From Sulfuricurvum sp. (GTDB taxonomy: Bacteria > Campylobacterota > Campylobacteria > Campylobacterales > Sulfurimonadaceae): a stretch of 64,000 nt of DNA. A program made the translations under genes and the position numbers. Under the pieces are notes generated by a model. It was not told where the DNA came from and did no database searches. It worked only from the letters and a program-made list of their open reading frames with translations. The DNA is taken from assembly GCF_028681615.1 (NCBI RefSeq), contig NZ_JAQUHV010000001.1, positions 186,001 to 250,000 of the forward strand, read 5' to 3'. Shown here piece after piece: positions 32,947 through 40,168 of the stretch; positions within the stretch are counted from its first letter, which is position 1; every line of letters begins with the position of its first letter.

Positions 32947-33102
32947 ATGAAATCTTTCCTTTACACTACCCTAGCATTCGTATTTTTATCCGGCTGTTCC
33001 GCAACATGGCACGGCGTGAAAGAGGATACTTCCCATTCTGTCGAATGGACCAAAGAACAAGTGAATCACGGGGCCGCTTACGTCAAAGAAAAAACCGAAT
33101 AA
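32947..33102 (+). CDS. entericidin-like small lipoprotein
   Basis: This 51-residue frame has a lipoprotein signal with lipobox L-S-G-C (Cys about 18), a short mature part (S-A-T-W-H-G-V-K-E-D-T) and a charged amphipathic tail ending V-K-E-K-T-E. AGGAGG is placed properly before the ATG. Size and pattern resemble entericidin A/B lipoproteins. Its stop overlaps the next start (TAATG), so the pair is coupled. Confidence 0.75.
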   Translation: MKSFLYTTLAFVFLSGCSATWHGVKEDTSHSVEWTKEQVNHGAAYVKEKTE

Positions 33103-33284
33103 TGTGTTTTATCCTTACCATTGCATTTATCGTTGCTACTATCGCTTTTTATACAAACGGGCTAATGATACAGGCGCTCTCGAGCGCTCTCATAGCCTCT
33201 GTCGCACTCTTTTTCCTTATCCGAAAACTCATTACGAACGGTCGCTGTATCTTCGGCAAAGATCGCGACTGCAACAAAAGCTAA
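33102..33284 (+). CDS. small two-segment membrane protein
   Basis: The 60-residue protein begins at the ATG overlapping the lipoprotein stop. It has two membrane segments (about 3-20 and 24-42) and a basic, cysteine-containing tail (N-G-R-C-I-F-G-K-D-R-D-C-N-K-S). No family is recognised. The coupling to the lipoprotein suggests a joint envelope role. Confidence 0.65.
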   Translation: MCFILTIAFIVATIAFYTNGLMIQALSSALIASVALFFLIRKLITNGRCIFGKDRDCNKS

Positions 33285-33340
33285 GCCCGTCTTTTCAGCT
33301 TCTGCGCTACAATCATCCCTTTAAATTAAAGGTCAGATCG

Positions 33341-34084
33341 ATGATAAAAGTGTTTCTTCTTTTCCTGTTCGCAGCAACCCTTTCGCTTAGTGCCGATGAG
33401 CCGAAAGAATGGGGGGAAAACGTTAGTGGGGTAACCACAAAATTCCATACCGATAAAAAAGAGATTGCCCTTACCTTCGATGCATGCGGAGGAAGTGTGA
33501 AAAGTTCACAATTTGATGCGGGGCTTATCGACTTTTTGAGCGAAAACCGTATTCACGCCACGTTATTCATTAACTCCCGATGGATTCAAAGCAACCCCGA
33601 AATTTTTGAGCGTTTGGCGGCAAACCCTCTGTTTGAAATCGCCAACCACGGTACGGCACATCATCCTCTCTCCGTCAACGGTAAAAGCGTTTACAATATT
33701 CCCGGTACCGCTTCGCCCGAAGAGGTCGCACATGAAATCAACGGTAACGGTGACTTGATCGAAAAACTCACCGGAAAACGCCCTCGTTTTTTCCGATCCG
33801 GTACCGCTTATTATGATGAACAGGCGGTTGCGATCGCGCATCAAAACGGAGTCGAGATCGTAGGATTCAGTGTTTTGGGAGATGCGGGGGCCACCTTTAG
33901 CGCACCCAAAGTAGCGCAGCAGCTGGAGAGCGCCCATGCCGGCGACATCGTTATTTTCCACATGAATCATCCCGAAAGCGGGACACGCGAAGGGGTAATG
34001 GAGGGGATTTCCAAACTCAAAGCGGAAGGTTTTACTTTCGTCCGCCTCAGCGATGTCAAAGACCGCTTGGAGCGTATCCCCTGA
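33341..34084 (+). CDS. exported polysaccharide deacetylase (NodB fold)
   Basis: The 247-residue protein has a signal peptide (about 1-19) and NodB-type motifs: T-F-D-A-C-G-G near 44-50 (first metal and catalytic Asp), N-H-G-T-A-H-H near 105 (metal-binding His), R-F-F-R-S-G-T-A-Y-Y, and a final V-I-F-H-M-N-H. It probably removes acetyl groups from a cell-envelope glycan. The ATG at 33341 was chosen for its AAAGG and signal peptide. Longer frames upstream overlap the small membrane-protein gene. Its 3' end overlaps the convergent gene by 29 bases. Confidence 0.85.
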   Translation: MIKVFLLFLFAATLSLSADEPKEWGENVSGVTTKFHTDKKEIALTFDACGGSVKSSQFDAGLIDFLSENRIHATLFINSRWIQSNPEIFERLAANPLFEIANHGTAHHPLSVNGKSVYNIPGTASPEEVAHEINGNGDLIEKLTGKRPRFFRSGTAYYDEQAVAIAHQNGVEIVGFSVLGDAGATFSAPKVAQQLESAHAGDIVIFHMNHPESGTREGVMEGISKLKAEGFTFVRLSDVKDRLERIP

Positions 34085-34508
34085 GTTGTATCAGTGTTAT
34101 TTTAAATATCCAGATCCACAGCCACGCAAGCGTCAACTCGAACCCGATAAATGCGACAAGTTTTACTATGGCGAACATCTCATATCCCATCATAATAGGG
34201 ACCACACTCAGCTGATCGAAAACATAAAGAGTGAAGAGGAAATGGGTAAAACGTGTTCTGGTATTTGATGAGATTACATCAATAAAGGAAAAAAAATGGA
34301 GCACAACCATAAGTGCGATCCCAATGAAAAGCGTATGCGGTAAAAGCACTTCGACTAATCCGTGAAATGATTTATGGGCATAGTGGGCTGTAATCTCATG
34401 CGGGGAGATTCCGATATTGTAAAAAAAGAGCCATCCTCCCAATGCCGCTTGCAGAACCAAAAGGGCGCCAAAACCTAATGCCAAGAGGGTAAATAGACGT
34501 TGATTCAT
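34056..34508 (-). CDS. His-rich four-segment membrane protein of the FMN module
   Basis: The 150-residue protein has four membrane segments. Several histidines (H37, H42, H45, H49, H58, H71, H89) lie at segment ends, where b-type haems or quinones often bind. It shares with the next protein an H-T dipeptide followed 24-25 residues later by T-R-T-(R/K)-x-T, so the two may be divergent paralogues. It is the last gene of the operon porin, FMN-binding protein, membrane protein, membrane protein. No named family is recognised. Confidence 0.65.
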   Translation of the reverse strand: MNQRLFTLLALGFGALLVLQAALGGWLFFYNIGISPHEITAHYAHKSFHGLVEVLLPHTLFIGIALMVVLHFFSFIDVISSNTRTRFTHFLFTLYVFDQLSVVPIMMGYEMFAIVKLVAFIGFELTLAWLWIWIFKITLIQLRGYAPSGL

Positions 34509-34988
34509 TTAGAGGCGTCTCCGAATAAGTGCAATAAACAGATCCGTCGACATGAGAATAATCACAGTGTGAAAGAGGATAAAAGAGCTCAATGCGATGA
34601 TAACGGATATACCTCCGAATACAGATGATGCGAGCAATCCGATAGGATAGCTTAATAATGTTATGAGAAGGAGCGAAAAAAGGGTCATTTTTGTCCGCGT
34701 CGTCCGTGAAGTACGTACATAGAGTGCTGCTATTATAATAAACGTAATAATAAGCCCAAAGAGATCGGTATGAATCTTTAGCAGTAAATCACTAAAGAGC
34801 AAAGGGTCGACAAATTCTGATTCATTCCCCAAAACGGTAGTAACCCATTTATCAGGTGTCAAACCGAAATCAATGCTTTTAGCGCTTAGACTAAGCCCCA
34901 TAGCGAGTATTATAGCAATCAACATCCATAACATAACGGCACGTAACGTTACATTATTAGAGAGTTTTTTTGACGCAATAAACTTCAT
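34509..34988 (-). CDS. four-segment membrane protein of the FMN module
   Basis: The 159-residue protein has four membrane segments with H73 and H140 in or near them, and the H-T..T-R-T-K-M-T spacing also seen in its downstream neighbour. It overlaps the FMN-binding protein gene by four bases and abuts the next gene directly. It may be the membrane electron-transfer partner of the flavoprotein. That is inferred from gene order only. Confidence 0.65.
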   Translation of the reverse strand: MKFIASKKLSNNVTLRAVMLWMLIAIILAMGLSLSAKSIDFGLTPDKWVTTVLGNESEFVDPLLFSDLLLKIHTDLFGLIITFIIIAALYVRTSRTTRTKMTLFSLLLITLLSYPIGLLASSVFGGISVIIALSSFILFHTVIILMSTDLFIALIRRRL

Positions 34989-35500
34989 GGTTTCACGATC
35001 TCCAATAGTTCCAATGCGATCCGTGCCCCATCGGTAATGGCACGGGCGGACAAAGTAGCCCCTGTCGTAGTGGGAATGTCCTGATTGAGTTTGAGCGTAT
35101 TGGCACTGCTTTTATTATCGAATACGTCTAACCATGTCTTGCTTGGAAGATACTCAATAGGTTCATTGAAAGCGACGATCTCAATCGATTTTATTTTACC
35201 GCCGAGATCGATAAGATAGAGGGCAATAGCCGTTTTAGTCCGTACTTTTTTATTCATCAGCACACCATAGCCAACTGTTTTTTCCCCGTTTTTTGCGAGA
35301 TAAATCCGATAGAGTTTGGTATCGATTTTTTGCATAGATGCCTGTGAAAGCTGTGTCATCTGTGCATCTGTTAAAATGATGTTTTGCGTATCAACACTTT
35401 TGGCATTAAAGGTCCGTTGTGTGAGAACAAGAGGATCGCCCAATACCTGGGCGAAACTAAGAGTACTAAGAGCGATTAGAAAAAGAACGATTTTAATCAA
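34985..35500 (-). CDS. exported FMN-binding domain protein
   Basis: The 171-residue protein has a signal peptide (about 1-17) and an FMN-binding domain (PF04205 type) ending in T-T-T-G-A-T-L-S-A-R-A near 145-155, the S/T-G-A-T motif whose threonine receives FMN covalently from ApbE. The usual Asp three residues before the S/T-G-A-T is Pro here. It overlaps both neighbours by four bases. With apbE divergent nearby, it is a likely periplasmic flavin electron carrier. Confidence 0.85.
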   Translation of the reverse strand: MIKIVLFLIALSTLSFAQVLGDPLVLTQRTFNAKSVDTQNIILTDAQMTQLSQASMQKIDTKLYRIYLAKNGEKTVGYGVLMNKKVRTKTAIALYLIDLGGKIKSIEIVAFNEPIEYLPSKTWLDVFDNKSSANTLKLNQDIPTTTGATLSARAITDGARIALELLEIVKP

Positions 35501-36819
35501 AATATGAATCCTAATCCGAAGGAGTAAATCCCTTCATTTTCATTGGTATCAATACCATTCTTATTATGCCGTAATTTATATTCCCCTTTTAGGACAACTT
35601 GCTCATGAGGAAAGTAATTTAAACCGTACGTAAAACTCTCAGTATTTCCAAATGAAGTCCCATCCGTAAGCGATGTTGCAAGATTATAGTTTTCATACTG
35701 GAAGAAAATCGGTAACCGCGTACTTGCCTGTGTTAAGTACGGCAAGATATTATATTCCATATTGACATACCCGCCACGCGCTGATTCCGGATGTACCGTG
35801 GCAATGACTCCTTGGTGATCACCGAGATAGGAATCGGCTTTACTGAGATGCGATTGCGTATAGAGCCCTTTTATTTTGAATCCTTCATATTGGTACTGAG
35901 CATGTATGTCGGCGATCGTCATGATCCCTTCCGCTTGCCCATTGGTAGAAGGCCCTGCTTTACCCGCATATAGACTTGTTCCAATGAGCAATCCGTTCAT
36001 TCCGACATAATCAAGCCGTGCGACTCCGCCGATATTGGATGTTTCATTGTTGGATTCATTTCCTCCGCGTCGCGCATCACGAATCCAGCTTTTTCCGAAA
36101 GTATCGGCTTCCGGTGTTCCATCATGGTTGGCAAGACCCATATCGAGTGCAACAATGGCTCCTGCCGCATAATTAAAAGTATCGGTTTTTCCATATACCG
36201 TCAATCCCGTTTCATGCCACGTTGAGGGGATAAGATATTGTTCAACATCAGGACGTGCAACCGTATTAAATAATACCGGCTCATGATTCAGATTGATTAA
36301 TCCCATAGGGACGACTTGATGTCCTAAACGAACATTAAAGGCTGGATCGATTAAAAAATCAAGATAAAGTTGTTCTACAGAAACTTCTTGCCCACCGTGT
36401 TCAAATTCGATTTCAGAATTCAAGATAATGTTGTCACTGAACTTATACCCGATATAGGGGACAAATCTATACACTTCGGATGTATCCGTACCGGTATGGT
36501 TTTGATGCGAATAATACATCTCGCCATAGCCGCCTATAGAGAGCGGATTCTTAGAATAATAAACTTTGGAAGCCGCCGCACCCAGCCCTGCTTCGGTTTT
36601 TGTCATGTCCACTGTACTGAATGAAGTGGCGTTTTGGGCATTGATTACTTCATCAGCGAGGGCATTAGTTTGTTCCGCCTGTTTTTTAGAATTCATTTCA
36701 AGAGACTCTAGTCGCTCCGTAAGCGCTTTCAACTGAACTTTGAGATCAGAAATTTCATCCGCAGACAGAGTGTTGGCTAGAACCAACGCAGCTGCAGAAC
36801 TCAAGAGGAGTTTTTTCAT
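35497..36819 (-). CDS. outer membrane porin with N-terminal coiled coil
   Basis: The 440-residue protein has a signal peptide (M-K-K-L-L-L-S-S-A-A-A), a short coiled coil (L-K-V-Q-L-K-A-L-T-E-R-L-E-S-L), and a beta-barrel with alternating aromatic strands ending in G-L-G-F-I-F. It resembles phosphate-selective/OprO-like porins. The ATG at 36819 follows AAGG. Upstream in-frame codons would add 55 residues with no signal peptide. It leads the FMN-protein operon and overlaps it by four bases. The substrate is unknown. Confidence 0.8.
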   Translation of the reverse strand: MKKLLLSSAAALVLANTLSADEISDLKVQLKALTERLESLEMNSKKQAEQTNALADEVINAQNATSFSTVDMTKTEAGLGAAASKVYYSKNPLSIGGYGEMYYSHQNHTGTDTSEVYRFVPYIGYKFSDNIILNSEIEFEHGGQEVSVEQLYLDFLIDPAFNVRLGHQVVPMGLINLNHEPVLFNTVARPDVEQYLIPSTWHETGLTVYGKTDTFNYAAGAIVALDMGLANHDGTPEADTFGKSWIRDARRGGNESNNETSNIGGVARLDYVGMNGLLIGTSLYAGKAGPSTNGQAEGIMTIADIHAQYQYEGFKIKGLYTQSHLSKADSYLGDHQGVIATVHPESARGGYVNMEYNILPYLTQASTRLPIFFQYENYNLATSLTDGTSFGNTESFTYGLNYFPHEQVVLKGEYKLRHNKNGIDTNENEGIYSFGLGFIF

Positions 36820-36946
36820 ACGACAACCTTTTTGATAGTGATTATTAATAGCGAAAGTATAGAGCATAAACCTAAAAATAATATTAATAATGAAAATAGG
36901 TATCAATATTTGTATATTTTTTGAGAATTCTTGGTAAACTTCTAAG

Positions 36947-37918
36947 ATGAAAACACTATTTGTACTCTTATTATCCCTTTCCATCCTCTACGCTGCACCT
37001 CGTACCCAAGTACATATGGGGACTCTCATCAGCATTGACGTAGACGATCAAAATCTCAGTGACACTGTTTTTGATTTGTTTACAGAGTTGGATAATCGCC
37101 TTTCGACGTATAAAAACGATTCAGAAATTTCACGTCTTAATCGTGAATATAAGTTAAACGCTTCCAACATAACACGGAAAATTTTGGAGCGATCCCTTGA
37201 AATGAATCATATCAGTGACGGTGCATTTGATATTACAGTCGGTTCATTAACGCATGGAGCCTATCGTTTTGGATACGATGACGAACATCTCCCTTCAAAA
37301 GAGCTTCTCCAAAAATCAGAAAAGCTTGTCGGATCCTACAGACTTAGGATTGAAGAGAATGATGTCAAAACCCTCCCCGGAACCATCATCGATTTAGGGG
37401 GAATCGGCAAAGGATACGCAGTCGATTTAGCGATAGATGAACTCCAAAAAAATGATGTTTCAAAAGCAATTGTAGCTGCATCAGGTGATATCGGCTGTTT
37501 AGGCGACTGTAAGATTGAGATTCAAGACCCTTTCCATCCAAATGCCCATATTGCGACCATCCGATCCACGTTGCCTCGATTTGCCGTGAGTACCAGCGGA
37601 AATTACGAGCGTTATATTAAAAACAAATCCAATAATCACCTACTCGACCCAAAAACTGGGCAATCGGAACACTCTTATGCATCGGTTACGTTGATTGACA
37701 GTGGAGACAATACGCGAATAGATGCCCTTGCGACTGCCGTGTCCATAATGAAAGAAAAGAAAGCCATCGCGATGTTACAAAAACTCAATATAGGCTATGT
37801 ATTGATTCACAATAATGGCACGATACTCAAAAGTGCCATGCCGCAGGGTGTTTCTATCACTTTTGTTACTGTCACATCCACTCCGGATACGGCAGAAATC
37901 AATAAAAATGTTCTTTGA
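36947..37918 (+). CDS. apbE: ApbE, FAD:protein FMN transferase
   Basis: ApbE cleaves FAD and attaches FMN covalently to the Thr of S/T-G-A-T motifs in exported or membrane proteins. The 323-residue protein has a signal peptide (about 1-17), M-G-T-L-I-S-I near 25, R-L-S-T-Y near 51, L-G-G-I-G-K-G-Y-A-V-D near 149-159, and a T-x-x-G-x-Y-E-R-Y region (S-T-S-G-N-Y-E-R-Y). It diverges from the porin/FMN-binding operon and most likely modifies that protein. The magnesium-binding D/T residues near the C-terminus (D-A-L-A-T-A) are present. Confidence 0.93.
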   Translation: MKTLFVLLLSLSILYAAPRTQVHMGTLISIDVDDQNLSDTVFDLFTELDNRLSTYKNDSEISRLNREYKLNASNITRKILERSLEMNHISDGAFDITVGSLTHGAYRFGYDDEHLPSKELLQKSEKLVGSYRLRIEENDVKTLPGTIIDLGGIGKGYAVDLAIDELQKNDVSKAIVAASGDIGCLGDCKIEIQDPFHPNAHIATIRSTLPRFAVSTSGNYERYIKNKSNNHLLDPKTGQSEHSYASVTLIDSGDNTRIDALATAVSIMKEKKAIAMLQKLNIGYVLIHNNGTILKSAMPQGVSITFVTVTSTPDTAEINKNVL

Positions 37919-37920
37919 GT

Positions 37921-37951
37921 TATAATTCCGCACTTTATTTGCGGAATTTTT
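37921..37951 (+). promoter_or_regulatory. hairpin between apbE and mntP holding the mntP ribosome binding site
   Basis: AATTCCGCA (37924-37932) pairs with TGCGGAATT (37940-37948) around a CTTTATT loop, followed by TTTT and the mntP ATG. It has the form of a terminator for apbE, but the only Shine-Dalgarno-like GGAA for mntP is in the right arm. A TATAAT overlaps the left edge (37921-37926). It could therefore terminate apbE, drive mntP, or mask its start. Confidence 0.6.
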
Positions 37952-38506
37952 ATGGAAACACTTCTTCTCCTCGCTGTTGCCTTGGCAATGGACTCCGTCG
38001 CTGTCTCGATTGCGATCGGTTCTAAATACAAAGAGCTGTTACTCTCCAGCGCCCTTTTTGTTTCCGGCGTTTTCGGATTTTTTCAGGCAGCCATGCCGAT
38101 TGCTGGATATTTTATCGGAATCAGTTTTGCCGAGTACGTCCAGGCGTTCGATCATTGGATTGCCTTTATTCTCCTGGTAGGGCTTGGGGCTAAAATGCTC
38201 TATGAAGCGTATAAAAACGAGTTTGACGAGGAGGTAACCGATCTCTCGAATAAAACCCTTATTTCTCTGGCTGTTGCAACCAGCATCGATGCCATGGCGA
38301 TCGGGGTAACGTTCGCATTTTTACAAACGGATATTTTTACGGCAGCGGGAGTCATCGGGCTTGTCACCTTTATCCTCTGTGTCGCGGCAGTTTATATCGG
38401 GAAAAAACTAGGTTCATTGTTAGAGAGTAAAGCGGAGATGCTGGGGGGACTGATGCTGATCGGATTGGGATGCAAAATCCTGCTGGAACATTTGGGGATA
38501 CTTTAA
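37952..38506 (+). CDS. mntP: MntP-family manganese efflux pump
   Basis: MntP exports Mn2+ across the inner membrane. The 184-residue protein has six membrane segments in two homologous halves, with the paired acidic motifs A-L-A-M-D-S-V-A-V-S near 9-18 and A-T-S-I-D-A-M-A-I-G near 105-114. This is the family arrangement. It starts immediately after a hairpin and overlaps the convergent gene by four bases. No yybP-ykoY riboswitch is seen upstream, and the space is too short for one. Confidence 0.92.
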   Translation: METLLLLAVALAMDSVAVSIAIGSKYKELLLSSALFVSGVFGFFQAAMPIAGYFIGISFAEYVQAFDHWIAFILLVGLGAKMLYEAYKNEFDEEVTDLSNKTLISLAVATSIDAMAIGVTFAFLQTDIFTAAGVIGLVTFILCVAAVYIGKKLGSLLESKAEMLGGLMLIGLGCKILLEHLGIL

Positions 38507-38868
38507 TCCCAACCGTCCTTGGCATGATTATCATGTTTTGATTTCTTATAGCGGCGGGCATTCACCCGTTTTTCCAGCTGATTTTGGGCATAAAACAGCT
38601 CTTCTTTGATCGTCTTGATATCAACATCACTGGCTCGAAAATCGAGTATTTTTTGCCCCAACGCTTCGAGTTCGGTATATTCATCTTTATAAAGCGTCAC
38701 CGCCTCATTTTTTTCCAGAAACCGAAAATTCATATCGACTTTCTGATCGTACTGCTCTTTGGTCGGGTTTTCGCTTTTTGCCAAAAAGGAAAGTATTCCG
38801 CTGATAAATCGTCCCAACAGACGAATATACCGAAGCCGTTTTGAATTTTCTGTTTTAGATGTCCCCAT
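38503..38868 (-). CDS. conserved hypothetical protein, helical
   Basis: The 121-residue protein is charged and mostly helical (L-G-R-F-I-S-G-I-L-S-F-L-A-K-S near 18-32, then K-E-E-L-F-Y-A-Q-N-Q-L-E-K-R-V) with a basic C-terminal third ending K-D-G-W-D. The short hydrophobic patch may make it membrane-associated. No family is recognised. The start is an ATG, and its end overlaps mntP by four bases in convergent orientation. Confidence 0.6.
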   Translation of the reverse strand: MGTSKTENSKRLRYIRLLGRFISGILSFLAKSENPTKEQYDQKVDMNFRFLEKNEAVTLYKDEYTELEALGQKILDFRASDVDIKTIKEELFYAQNQLEKRVNARRYKKSKHDNHAKDGWD

Positions 38869-38930
38869 AAACCCTCATATTAATCATTCAGCGATACAAT
38901 ACCGCCATTATACCCTCAAGAGGATTTAGA

Positions 38931-39332
38931 ATGCGTATTTTACTGATTGCCCTTATGCTGTTTGCCACCACGTTGATGGCCGATTACATTCGTCAACCGA
39001 TCGATCAAAAACTAATCGACTCCAAAATCAAAATCATAGATATCCGTACACCTGAAGAATGGAAAACCACAGGCTTGGTCAAAGGATCAATCCCTATTAT
39101 GTTTTTCAATGAAAAAGGGGATTACGATATCAACGGATTTTTAGCGGAACTGAATACAAAAGTCAAAAAAAATGAACGCTTTGCCGTTATCTGCAACAGC
39201 GGCAGCCGCAGCAAAGTGTTAGGGACGTATTTAGGAAACCAGTTAGGATACAACGTTATCGATTTGGCTGGAGGAATCCAATACGCTATCAGTAAAAAGC
39301 TCCCGCTTGAACCCTATAAAGCAGCGAAATAA
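38931..39332 (+). CDS. exported rhodanese-domain protein
   Basis: The 133-residue protein has a signal peptide (about 1-17) and one rhodanese domain with I-D-I-R-T-P-E-E-W near 36-44 and active-site loop C-N-S-G-S-R-S (Cys about 88). It would transfer sulfane sulfur in the periplasm, plausible in a thiosulfate oxidiser, though no sox gene is nearby. AGAGGA precedes the ATG. Confidence 0.88.
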   Translation: MRILLIALMLFATTLMADYIRQPIDQKLIDSKIKIIDIRTPEEWKTTGLVKGSIPIMFFNEKGDYDINGFLAELNTKVKKNERFAVICNSGSRSKVLGTYLGNQLGYNVIDLAGGIQYAISKKLPLEPYKAAK

Positions 39333-39344
39333 GATCAGATAGCC

Positions 39345-39734
39345 TTAGAAAGTATGTTGGAGATTCAATCCGATATACTTCCCTTCACTTGCCGAGTTTT
39401 GGACGACCGGAGATAAGATATACTGGTCTGTAACATAGGCACCCAACGCTGAACCGGCAATATGCGAAGCCGTATCTAGTAATTGACTGCGTCCATTACC
39501 ATGAAGGGCATACTCGATACCTTGTTCAGCTGCTATCACAATACTGCTCACCCCAAAACCGATCATCCCTCTATCGGATCGATGTGCCGGATAATATCGG
39601 TCAACAACCGCCGTAATCCCCCCTGCCATGACCGCTCCGCCGACAAAATGACTGAATTCACTGTTAAAACTGTCATTTGCGCCAAGCGTTGTAACAGCGA
39701 TCATACTGCTAACAACTAAATATTTTAATTTCAT
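39345..39734 (-). CDS. exported small protein, YfiM/DUF2279-like
   Basis: From the ATG at 39734 the protein has 129 residues with a signal peptide (to about residue 19, T-L-G-A). The mature part has H-F-V-G-G-A-V-M-A-G-G, E-Q-G-I-E-Y, and L-D-T-A-S-H-I-A-G-S-A-L-G-A-Y. The His/Asp/His pattern in glycine-rich helices is seen in YfiM-like lipoproteins, but the lipobox cysteine is missing. A TTG six codons upstream is an alternative start. The function is unknown. Confidence 0.6.
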   Translation of the reverse strand: MKLKYLVVSSMIAVTTLGANDSFNSEFSHFVGGAVMAGGITAVVDRYYPAHRSDRGMIGFGVSSIVIAAEQGIEYALHGNGRSQLLDTASHIAGSALGAYVTDQYILSPVVQNSASEGKYIGLNLQHTF

Positions 39735-39759
39735 GCTTTCAACCTTTTTCAATTTATTC

Positions 39760-40074
39760 TTAACGTAAAAATTCGAGTAAATCGATATACTCTTTTTCGA
39801 TCACACCCAAATTTTCCAACATGCGCATCTCATCGACTCCGGGATTCTCACTTAAAAATTCTCTGCGCCACTGGATATTGTCCTGAAGTTCGCTCAGCCC
39901 TGTTGAGAGATATTCGATCATAAGATCGATATCGCTTCCGCGGACCGCACCTTCCGTATCTACTTTATAAAACAAAAGAGCATAATCCCCTGTTTCATGT
40001 GAAAAACGAAAGTCTTCGGCAATGTTATGGACAATTGTTTTAATCCGCTCATCTTTAATAAGACGTTTCGCCAT
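39760..40074 (-). CDS. conserved hypothetical protein
   Basis: The 104-residue acidic soluble protein (D-Y-A-L-L-F-Y-K-V-D-T-E-G near 29, then R-G-S-D-I-D-L-M-I-E-Y-L) has no recognised motif. The G-S-D-I-D-L segment recalls nucleotidyltransferase G-S-x-x-x-x-D-S-D patterns, but the surrounding residues do not fit. It diverges from the GGDEF gene. Confidence 0.6.
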   Translation of the reverse strand: MAKRLIKDERIKTIVHNIAEDFRFSHETGDYALLFYKVDTEGAVRGSDIDLMIEYLSTGLSELQDNIQWRREFLSENPGVDEMRMLENLGVIEKEYIDLLEFLR

Positions 40075-40168
40075 TGTCTACCCCCCGACTATGATATGTG
40101 ATTGTATTGGCTTTTGGTATAGGAGTTGCTTAGATTATTTATCCAAATACAAAAGATTAAGCCAAACC

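Noticed and set aside
28359-38506. tRNA attachment-site duplication bounding an island
   Set aside because: I looked for a second copy of the tRNA-Glu 3' end (GTTCGAATCTCGTTGGGG) further right and saw none. No integrase gene is present.
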